A stretch of 64,000 nucleotides of DNA from Unio delphinus (Eukaryota; Mollusca; Bivalvia; Unionida; Unionidae). Both the position numbers and the translations under genes were made by a program. The stretch covers positions 1,271,001 through 1,335,000 of the forward strand of contig JAQISU010000097.1 of NCBI GenBank assembly GCA_029339505.1, given 5' to 3'. Below the pieces are notes generated by a model that worked only from the letters and a program-made list of their open reading frames with translations, was not told the DNA's origin and did no database searches. Shown here piece by piece: positions 39,601 to 51,600 of this stretch; position 1 is the stretch's first letter, and every line of letters begins with the position of its first letter.

Positions 39601-42600
39601 GTTTGATGGTTCCAGAAAAGCTTTGGAATACTTTGTCTTTGATTTATATAAAGTGTTTGAAATTGTTAGTCATTTAATGTGGGACATAAATAATTGCTTG
39701 TGCATTTTACCTGTTTTGTTACCTGTTTGCACCTGTATTCTAACAGTTATAATAGATATGCACATTTCATTAAATTAGTCATACAAGTTGACTTTTAACC
39801 TTCATTTTGATAACAAATCGAGCCAGATATCGACCAGTCTAAATTTAAAATAAATGGGGCCAACATACATGCCAACCCGAGGAGGAAAATGCATAATCAA
39901 AGTGGTCAAAAAGCGTAATCCAGGCAGAAAAAGCATAATCCACATAAAAAATGCTAAAATTTAAATAAACAATGATTTATTTGCCCCTCTCTACTTTTAA
40001 CATCCTTTACTGTTTAAAGTTTTCCTATTTAGCACTTTTAGCTTTACACACATCGACTAGAAACAATCTTAAGACTTAGCACCAAGCACCAAAAATATTA
40101 AAAATTTTTCTACATTGCCGGATTAGATGTCACATGATGCTGCACTCTTATCTTAATATTGTTACTTTTTGTTTCGTTTTTTTTTTGTTCCCTTTTTCTA
40201 ATTTATCAGGGAAATTTTTGAAAGATATTTTTGCTCACATAAAAGCATAGACTAAACTGAAATACTTTTTAGCGCCAATATCTTTAGACTGGTTCTGTAG
40301 CAAATATAATTTAGAACCTGGAATCTGCGCGTAAAGATTAAATTTAGAAAACCAGTCTGCTCTCTCCTCACTAAGCATACAGATGCGATAGAATTAGAGG
40401 TCAACAGTAGAAGCAGGTTAGCTATAAATAGAACATAATATTATTAGGAAAATCCACGGTCAAGCGAATTCATATTGTAGTTACGTAAAAGCAATATCTT
40501 CTAAAATATGGTCTATGGGATTAATGGAATGTTAATAATAACGAGAAAACAAATAATTTATTTTTTTTGGGAAGTGGATATACAGAAAAAGCGTAATCCA
40601 TGTACGTTTAAGTGTAATGTGTAATTTAGTGAAAAAAGCGTAACGATTATGCCAAAAGTGTAATGGTTGGCATGTATGTGCCAGATATAGGACTGAAATA
40701 TGCAAGTGATTTCAACTTTAAACTTTTTGCATTTCTGACAAATTTGCTCATTTTCTGGTTTTAGATTCCAGACAGATCAAAATTTTAAAAATTATGACAG
40801 ATCCATGTAAGGGATTAATTAGCAACTGTAAATGGATGATGCTAAATGAAGGGGACCCGACCATAAGCTAATATGGCTGCAATGGACAAAAATAAAGATG
40901 GCGATGTTTGCAATCACACGTTTTCCCCCCCACTTCCATGCTTTTAAAAGTGAAAGGTGTACTACTGCATGGATGACTTGTCACATATTTGTTTGCACAT
41001 CAGAACAGTTTTACTAATTTATACTACATCTTGTCAATTTTTACTTGCATGTTTGCTTTTTAGTGAATTAAAGCTGGGTTGATAGTTGCAATTAAAAAAT
41101 AAAAATCTGAAGAGATTTATGAATAGAAAAAAATTAGGATGAGTGCTATGCAAGTGGAGGTGATGGTGGTTCACAAGTGGAGGTCTGATCAAAAAGTATA
41201 TAGCAGACCTCCGGCCGCCTATCTGGAAGTCGCTTTCTTCTTAGGCCTTTGTCAGCTAAGTCAACCTAATAGGAAAGAGAGAAAAATTTTCCATAATTAC
41301 TTACAGCCCAAAGTGTATTGTAGTTGTTGCAGTGATCAACAGCAAGCTTTATTGTTCTGATCTGTTATATTCTTGCATATAATTTGTGAATGCAGACCTA
41401 AATATACAAAACACCAAGTTAACATTTCCAGTTAGTCTGCTAGTAAATATTTAACACTATCTACAATAATTAGATAAATAGTGCATTGCAGGTTCTTTTC
41501 TTATGTATCTCTTTTCATATACACATACATACATACACACATACACCACTTTAATCAACTTGTGAATAAAGGATATTCTTTCACTTAAAACTTTACATAC
41601 TTTCTACAATTAAACAAAACCCAAATTTTTAAATCACAGAAAATAAAATAAAAAGCCCCGTTTAAAGAATTCACAGAACTTCACAAATGACCAATCTTAA
41701 TGTATGTAGCTGATGCAGAGTATACAGGATAAAGCAATATTGCAACAACAAAACAGAGTCAATACACTTTGTGCTTCCTAGTTCCTCTCCCCCGAAAACA
41801 TGTTTTGGTCTATTAGATTTATTCTGATTTCATATTGTGATCTATCATCAAATAACCCTTTTCCACTTAAGATATATTCTGAATTGGCAAAATTCATCCC
41901 CAATGCACCATGCATTGCTGATCCCTCCCTGCCCAGTTCTGAGGCAGTTGACTTAGCTGAGAAAAATAGGAGACGAAGTATACAGGAAAGTGAAAATCGG
42001 AATTCTGAAAATGCAGTGCAATTTGTAGGAAAGCATTTTTTTAAAAAAATGTTATACGAGCTAACCCCAAAAAGATATTCTCAGCAAGGTGGTAAATACT
42101 TTTCTAAAGCTTAAAGTAATATTCAGCAAGATGTAATAAAATATTATCTACTGCTAGTGTCAGCTTAAAAAGCATGCACTTCTAACGTTTAAAGAAATCC
42201 GTGTTTGTTGCAGTAAAGTTTCAACTAAAATGTCTAAAGTACACTTCGACCTTAATTACTCTTGTATAGTTTCAGGAACTGCAGTTCTAAAAAACAAAGG
42301 AGCTCAAAGACTTATTCTAAGATCTCCTAACAAGATGCAATCTTTTGTGCTTCTTTTTGTTTACAATTTCACATGGTGATGGCAATCAGCTTTCCCACAA
42401 TGACACAAACTTGAAACTACACATTAAAACAAACACAAACACATTAAAACAAACCTATAGATACCTATCCAGATGTTTACCCAAGAATAAAAAATTTTCT
42501 TTTTCTTCACGGTTTCAACTTTTTATGAAACTTGCTGTCCCATTAATTTCCCTTTCATGGAATGCTATTTCTATAAAGTGATAGACTTTGCAAGACCCAA

Positions 42601-45600
42601 ATTGAAATATAAATTTTTTTAGAACCTGCCGTCTAAGCATTAATCTGTGTAGACTGTCTCTAATATCAATCTTTATTCCTGCTCCACTTTGCAAGACCCC
42701 AATTGAAATAGAATTTTTTAAAACATGTTACCTCGTGTTGTCTAAGCATTAATCTATGTAGACTGTCTCTAATATCAATCTTGATTCCTGTTTTTCCTAA
42801 ATGTAAACAGTCTACTTGTTCCAGCAGAGGTATTTAATAAATTAAATAGCTTTACTTCTTAATTTCATTGTTTTTATTTAATAAATTTATCATCACACTT
42901 CTGCTAGGGCTATACAGTTTAGTAGCACATTATCCGAAAAGGCTAAATTGTGAGGAGTAAAGAAAAAAAGTGCAATCTACTTTTAAGCTGTATTCCAATT
43001 TGGCAGACAGACTTTTCTACATTTAATTTTGAAATGAGACTTGACCATCATGCCATCTCTTCTTGTCCGTCCAGCATGTACATTGTACTCCTATTTAATA
43101 ACAATATATGGGTTCAAAATCACTCAGTCATCTCCATTAACACTTTCCCAGTTTTAAAAAAATCTGATATGCATTGAAACTGTAACACAAAATATACTTC
43201 ATTGTGATCAGTCACTATTTGCCTAACAAATTCATCATCTAAGGATTAACCAGACTGGGACTCCGCCATTTTGGGTCTTCCAGATAGTCCCAATTATAAA
43301 TATGCATTTGTAACATTTCCTTGATGCAAGATTCAAACTACGACAGAATGCTTGTTATGGGGCCCAATGTGCAACCAAATTTAGTTCAACAGCCAGACGT
43401 TAGGCAAAACAAACCAAATGTGTAAGACAGGAAAATATACACATTGCAACACGCTTTAAAATATATCCACTGGCATAACTTTGGTCTTTACAAGCACTTT
43501 AAGGCTGAATGTCTGAATATAATAGTATAATTCACAGTACATTTTCATATGCAAGTCTAATTTACAGAAATATTTTAATCATACAAATTCTGGCTGAATC
43601 ACATGCCCTCAGACCATCTCTGCAACTATGAAAATTCCCTTTACAATAATGAAAGTCATTCAAGATCTTGACACATTCACCATTCTTTATAGGAGCTAAA
43701 TAAGAAATAGTCATATGGCACTAAAATGAAGTTTGATGAAAATCGAACAGGGCTTCAAGATGGCAACAATTTCATATAGCCTCTTGAACATGTCCATTAT
43801 CCAAAATCTTGAGGAAAACTAAACTAGAACATGAATTCAGACAAAGCACAATCAAGGAGTGACTCCCTGAATTTTGCAATTATTTCAACCTTTTCTTTCA
43901 AAATATCAACCTAAAACACCATCCAGTCTTCTTTGTCTTCATCTTTAATGCATTCTTGTATGCATTCTTGTACAATAGATCCTCAATCCAACACAATAAA
44001 CAAAAAAATAGCCATCAAATTGCTGCCGACTAGACTGACTTCTTCAAACAATCACCACACAAATGCAGGATTCTAAAATGTTTTCCTTAAGAAAGTTTAA
44101 ATCAAGTATTTACCCACCTATGTAAGAGAAAATAACTGATCAACTCAGCCTGTTCAAATAACCATACACACCAATTGTCCTCTGCATTCCCCCCCATACT
44201 GTTCACTTTCAAGTCAGAAATGCAGACAGCAGCACTTAATCACTTCCATATAAACAATTCAATTAACACTAATGCTTAAATAATATGTATATAACTTTAC
44301 TGTTTGGGACCATTAACACTGAATGGAACCATTTAAACTGTATTGTCGAGGTATTTACTGTAATAATCAAAGAACTACTCCAAGTTTTCTCTGCTGTTGT
44401 ACAAAGTCCTATTTATAAAAATAATTTTCAGCCAACTTTTATTACATTCCTAATTTTCAGTCTTTTTTTCCAGACAGATTTAACTGTGGCTATCCCTTAA
44501 CTTTACGTAATTCTTGGAAATTCTTTTCCATTTCACACAACGATGGCAATCATATCTCCTGCCACAAAACGTACACAAACTGGCATATAATACCCAATAA
44601 ATATATAACTGTCCTTCACAGCTTTTATTCACACTTCAGTCCCACATAAATGATTTAAACGCAAAAACATTATAAACCAACTGCAATGAGCAAAGGAAGA
44701 TTGGAATATCTTTTTTTCCCCCAAATCTCAAGACTCTTAAAAAATCTTGATGCCCAAGCAATGAAAATAAAAATTATCAAGTAAAAAATGACTGGCAGGG
44801 ATCAAATTATGATTACCAGAATGGCGGTTTTCGTAAATACTTCAATTTCTTTCAAGACTTTGAAGATACTTGTGCAAACATTTTAAAAATGAGATGCAAA
44901 AATAAAAAACCATTTATGGGAAATAAATGTATAAAATTAGGAACATCCTCTGGAAACTATGACCTACCTTCAAGATGCAACCCTGGTAATCCATGCCATT
45001 TAGCCGGCTGACAGCTCTGCAAGAAAATCAATTTCATCCTCAAACACAAAATATACAAGGCAAATTTAAACGTTTCGTTAGGCTAACAGTGCTTCATTAA
45101 TTTGCACATATCTACAAAATTTCAGGTATAAAAATAAAATCAAGAAGCCCAAGTGGGTCCAAGATCACACCTGATAGGCATCTATCAAACAAAATATATA
45201 CACTGCTTTAAAGGTGTCTATAACAGGATAATTTATCTCAACGATTTTCCTATTCTGTTCTGCAGTTGTCTGAGATCAATCTGTAAATGCTTTTATATTT
45301 TCAGCACTGGCAGTTACAAGTGATGGCATATGTCTTTCCGATGAATCTGAAAAGCCCATCAGCCAGGATGTCAAATTTTTTCAAATTATGTCAAGAAGTT
45401 TCTTGGACTAAGTTGTTTTAGACTACTTTAGACTCTTTTGACCAAAAAAAATGTATAAATTTTTCCTCTTTCTAGAATTGTCAGCCATATTTGAAGGCAG
45501 TTGAACAACCATCAAATTTTGTAGTGCTATACAATAATTGCAGAAAGATTTTCTATTTTTGTAATAGTAGCAATATTAAATGGCAAATTGTTATCTCTTA

Positions 45601-48600
45601 ATGATTTCAAAGCATGCCTGAAATTTTATGTGAAATTTCGAAGCATATTGTAAAAGTAATTTGAAGTTCTTTTTCATAATTAGTAACAGTGGAAATAACT
45701 GATAGCAGACTGGCATATTTGTAAAACATCAGATCTTTCTGGCTGCCATGATGCCTGCGATCAAATTTGGACAAATTCTGCCAGATGTTCTCAACAGGTT
45801 CTTTTTGAAAGATTTTTCTTTTATTATTGTAATGGAAAGCTTTATCTGATGGAAGATGGCATTACTTGTAACAAGGGTACCTTAAAAGGACTGACACTCA
45901 AATGTCCAAGCATTTCCGGGTATTCAAGAGGAAAGCCAAGTGTTAAAACCATCTCCGATCATATAAAGTGAAAGGTACCCATGGTATGAACAACATTGGA
46001 TTAAAATCAGCATTATTTCACTTAGGACAAACTATATACCATTAGATGACTTCTTATCATTCCTTCTTGACAACAGGTGATATTTTCATAATGTTCCTTG
46101 TGGCAGCAAAGTTTAAGGTCAGATTGGCATCACCTTCATTCAGGTCGAACTAGAATATGTCAAAAGCCAATTAATCGTAATCCGTCTTGCTCCAGAAAGT
46201 TGTCTATTTATCAAATCACCGACAACTCGGCCACTCTGCTGATGGTAGCAATATTCAGTCTAGATATAATTCATAGTCTTGTGGTGAAACACCCCAAAGT
46301 AAACATTTTCCACCTAGGTGGAGTAGCAATAAATAACAAAGATGTCATATTGGTTTTATTTTTATTTGGAGCATCACAAGTCTCCTGATGAAAACACTGA
46401 TCTGATCATCCCTTCAGGCAGAGTAGTGATACAGACTTTTCCAGATGTCTCCACATCTGTTATCCAGGTGGCACCATTGTCATTTCTGGTTAAAATTTCA
46501 TTTGCATACAACAAGACATTCAAGCTGCAAGCCATCTAAATAGCACAAGAATTATATTTTAGTGTAGACCAGAAGTAGTGTGTGATTGATTTTCAACGTA
46601 GCTTTAACAATTTTTCACTCCCATTGCAACAATATCTGTCGTGTGGCAGTTTATAAAGATGTCTAGCACCAGGGCATTATGCCGCAGATGGCTTTGTCAT
46701 ACCATGTAACATTATCCTGACACAGGATGATCAGTAGTCCTAACACTGACCTCTTCATGCTGAGTACCAAACAAGGCAGCTACAAGCAACAAATTTTTAA
46801 GTCTTTGGTACGAATTGGTTGGGGTTCAAACATCAGACGCTGACAATCTTAACCATTCAGACAACCACAAAGGTCCTAGCAGAAATAGAGGCATTAAGAT
46901 TTTCAAGATGGATTCTAGCGAAGCAGAACCATTTTAAGTCTGGACAAAGCAGTCTTTTTGGATAAATGTGCATTATTTTCTGGCAATCCTTACAGGCATC
47001 TGACAGCAGGCCATCCCACGTCTTCTGGTTTGTGAGAATCGGAGCTAAATATCACATTCTGAAGTATTGACATGATGAATATTTGCCTCGCTAGGTGCTC
47101 AGTGACAAGAGGTTAGTGTTAGGACTTGTCAAGGCAACTTTCCATTCAGGATTAGCAACAAGCTTTTCAAGACAGTTGACGTGGCGGCCATATTGGTTTT
47201 CAGTTGATGAAGAGCATATGGACATGAAAAAATGTCTTTTGGTGAAAACTCCACATCTATAGCTCCAAATATTAAAATTCTTTTCTCCACACGCAATATG
47301 TAATGTATTAGATTTCACATGATGCTGCCCTCATGTCTTCATATTTGGAGGATTCTGCTATTTTTTGTTTAGTTTATTTTTTTGCCTTTTTCTAATTCAT
47401 CTGTAAAATTATTTGAAAGGAGACATTTTTTGCTCCAATTAAGCATCAACTAAAATAAAATATACATTTTAGTGCCAAATACCTTTAGAATGGTTCTCCA
47501 CTAAATGTGAATTCGAATAAAAAATATGCGCAAGTTTGAAATTAGAAAACCAGTCTGTTCTCTCCTCACTAAGCTGCTATAAATAGAATATGAGGACGAA
47601 AGTTTGAAAGTAGAACCATGACATTTCTTTGTAACAAGATAGTTGCTATACATAGAACATACTGTTAGAAAAGTGCATGCGAGTCCACAGACAAGAGTAC
47701 TCTTATGTTTTAGTTTACTTAGCAGTCTTAAAATACAGTCTGTGGGATTATTAGAATGTTAATAAAAACGAGAAAACAAATAATTTACTTTTTTTGGGAA
47801 GGTGGATAAACCTAAAAAAAGTGTAATCCATATATGTTTATGCGCAAAGCCATGAAAACCTTGCATTGGTAAGGAGTAGGAGCAAGATTTTCAAGAGGAC
47901 TTGTCAGGTAGCCATAGAGGATTGACCAAGCAGCCAGAGTTGAGATCATATTAGCACTTACGACCAACTAGAACTTTTATTTGTTCAAGGGAAAAGCCAC
48001 ATGTTAAAATATCCACAAATCAAGAGAAATTGTGACAATATTTTAAAGTTGATCACTATGGCAGCCATATGGGAAGTCCAAAAAGCACATTTTCAATAGG
48101 ATCTGCTGGACATGGGATGAATGTGTGCGCCAAGGTTCTAAGCAATCATCCAAGTAGCGCTAAATGGGTAGCAAGAAGAAACCTCCACTAATGGACACAT
48201 GACAAATGACATACCATCACATAAACGATTCTGGTCTATGACATGTAAAGCTAATTTTTTTAATAAAAAGACAGATACCAAGATTGAAAATTTTCTATTA
48301 AAAAAAATTCCAACCATCCCGCATGATAACAAATACAACTTTGTTTCACCCAGAATAAAATTATACACAACCAGCTATGTTAGAAATGTAAAAGCTGATG
48401 TCTGCAACCTAACTTAGATTGTGTCGACAGATACAAACCCCCCAAACCTATTTTGTGATCATTGTAACATCAGTCACCAAGACCAGTCTGCTGTCTTGAT
48501 TGTAAAATGTTCATTCATGTTGAATTAGTTGAGTAAAACATTTGTATGAACTTGACTGAAACAAATATTAAGTCAAGACTTTCAATTAACAAAATCCGCA

Positions 48601-51600
48601 ATATTCTCAAAAGAATGTTTCACTGATGACAAAGCAGTCAACCCTGAATCTCTGCACTTGCCCGATCTATTTCATCGGAAATTCGCTAGACTGAAAACGT
48701 TCACGTGCCATTTGGGAAATGAAAATTTTTAATGCCATATCTGGACATCTTGTTGGTACGCATTCGTACTTACTCTTGAGCATGATCAGGATTCTCGAAG
48801 GTCGCATAAACAACACCCTCAGCACCTGCTGAAATAAAGAAGTAAAACAAATATCAGTTAATGCTTTTGCTATGTCGAAGTGGAACATGAGATACCTTCA
48901 TCATCAACACTAGAATACACTATTCTAATGCCTTTACTTTTAAACTGAAAGGCCCAAAAGCTAGATATTACCTGTTAAGCCACAGCCTCTGAACAAGAAA
49001 TCAGTTTTGTGGGGCAATTTCTTTAGAAATTTATCCCCAAGCTGTTAATTTGATTTGTTTTAGATGGTCTTCATTTTGTAACTTCATCCACAGCTGATGA
49101 CAATTATAATTCATCCAATATTGAGAAGTCTTTATGACAGGCTGAATGGGGCCTTACGATAGGATGCATTGTCAAAATTTAGTAAAATTTATTTGCTTTT
49201 ATTACTAATGATGTTGAAGTTCTATATTTAGTAACAGCAAAAATAGACAACCCTAGATGAAAAATGACGGTGGATGTCTAAACTTTAAGATTAGCATCAT
49301 GACACATGTGTAAGTTTAACATATTTGCATGTACAGGTGTAAATACAGGTAAAATGACCAGTTACAATTGTATTTCATCAGTATTACTTTGAGTTTTTTA
49401 ATGGAAAAGTTAAAATATATCTAAGAAATGTTCTATTCTTTAGTAGTCCAACCATGCACGTTATTTCTGTCACAATGTAATATATGGACAAAATCACGGG
49501 TAAAAGAAGAGTGACAGTTTTGCAAAATTCCACTCCATGAATGTCAGAGGCAAGTTTAAACTCACCAGTCAGTAATCAAAGTTCATGAAAAACTTTCACC
49601 TGTTATTTATTCTAATATCATTAAAACCTAAGTTCATATTGTTGATTAAACCTCGGCAAAGGAGTCTTTTTTTTTTTCTTCACTCATTGGGCCGATTTTG
49701 TGTAAAGAGTCACCTTAATTGTTCTCATTGTTTGACAGGTGTAAATTGTTTGGAATAGCTTGAAATCTATCCCATCAGTAGCCCAGTAGGAATCGAGATC
49801 AGACATATGTACCAATGTGAAAGTTTTAGATACTCAGGTGTTCTTCATACGACCGTTTTCTTTCAAGTCTGCCACATGAACTCTCATCTGCATAATGATT
49901 CGTTTGATCTACCACCAGATACAATAACTCGTCTTCTAAGAAAAAGTCTTCAATAGTCTCTAGGTTCATTATTCACCATCTCAACATTTAATTTTGAATT
50001 ACCAGTGAATCGGGGTTGACAGGCGCGCTATCTTTTCACATCAAGCGAGCATGTACATCCGACTCCAGTTCCACATCAATTCCTGGCTCAAAATCATTTA
50101 TGGGTATTTCCATCAATACTAGTTAATATATAGTCTTTTCGATGCAAAAATTATGGGTCCGTTAAGAGAAAAAAACAACCAACTTTTCACCTTCTGCTCA
50201 TGCACCAGCAAACTAATCAATGGAAAACACTTTCTTAGCACAACATGGCATTGGTCTGATGTATAATTGCTTGAAGCCGATGTATTTGGATGTATTCAGA
50301 AATAGTCTCCAAAATGTGTTTCCTACTCGCATTTCATGCGAAAACCGCAAAAAAGGTCCAGGGGATGCATTTGCAATTCAGAATTTGTTTTGTCAGTTTC
50401 CTTTAAAATGACAGTCACACAATGGGACTGATGTTTTACTGGATCAAAACTATTCTGAGGAATTAAAGGCAAGACCAATTCTTTCTTTTATCTGCCAAGT
50501 GCAGAAACCATTTTCTGATATTCTCCAGATTGCCACCGTGGCAGCCAAATTAGAAATCTGACGGGCAAAATTTTCATGAAAAGTCTTTCAGTAAAATCCA
50601 CATGCCGATATATAACCATACAGGAAAAATGAAAAGTCATGCTACAGTATTGCCAAGTACAACATAACATGCCAACCCCTGACAAAGAAAAAGTGTAATC
50701 CAAGGGGTCAGAAGGAGGTTTGCGCTTGTGCAGCCTGGCATCATCTGTGCACATGTGTGAAATAGAACAATACTCCCCTCCCTTGACGTTTCCACATTAG
50801 CAGATCAAGGCCCTGATGGCATGCTGTATGAGAAAACAATTCTGACTCCCAGTCCCAAACTAGATTTTTAGGTAGCCTGATCAGCAATGCATTCCCTTTC
50901 TGTATCAATGACAATATAAATTTGTGCAAAAGAATAAAAATTGACGATTAAATTGAATTCATTTGCTGTCCATTTTTACAATAATTGGTAAATGTAGCTG
51001 TAAAACTATAGAACAGGATAATTGATTGTTGTATTACAACAAAGGCATTAATTAGCTGCCACAGAAAAAAAATGTTAGAGGCTTATGAACACCATAGGGA
51101 GAAATGTACCTATGATGAATTGTTTTATAATACCTCTGATTTCTTTTGCATTCTTCCCTTCCTGATATGGCCTACATAGTCAAGGCCAGCCATACACAAG
51201 AATGCGCAACTATCCCATAACAACGGACCTGCCAACACTGACGAGTCCGTCTCGGTAAGGCAATTTTTTTCTCTCCGTAAGGCTGACCAGTTTCAGTAAG
51301 CATACATGCCAACCCCTGACGAGGACTAAGTGCGTAATCCAAAAAGTGTAAAGTGTAATCAAAGCGGCCAAAAAACGGAATCCTGGCAGAAAAAGTGTAA
51401 TCCTCATATAACATGCTAAAATTTCAATGAACAATGATTTATTTGCCCCTCTAGTCTTTCAACATCTTATTGCTTCAAATTTTCATATGAAGCACTTTAA
51501 GCGCTACAGACACATTAAATAGATACATCATTTCGGATTTTATTTGTATGGTGTTTGTTTCTGAACTCATAATTAATTTCCTATTTTTAGTATATCAAAA

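Larger units (their letters stand above)
37013..44967 (-). other. IMP intron, 8 kb
   Basis: Holds family E copy 1, the complete family B MITE and the 102-bp duplication. At 42040-42170 a degraded family C-like piece (TCTCAGCAAGGTGGTAAATA, CTACTGCTAGTG) is seen. The pieces 37013-39120, 40690-42030 and 42800-44500 show nothing I can name. Confidence 0.75.
45017..48773 (-). other. IMP intron, 3.8 kb
   Basis: Besides the SINE and MITE copies, 45300-46550 and 47850-48200 contain loose repeats of words such as TTCAAGA..., GGCAGCCAT and CACAAGT...GATGA that also appear at 50530-50640 and 52030-52440. They look like a decayed repeat, but units could not be aligned by eye. Confidence 0.6.

Noticed and set aside
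41800..42114. 104-codon plus frame as a gene
   Set aside because: Its 3' part overlaps a degraded family C repeat and the protein resembles nothing known.
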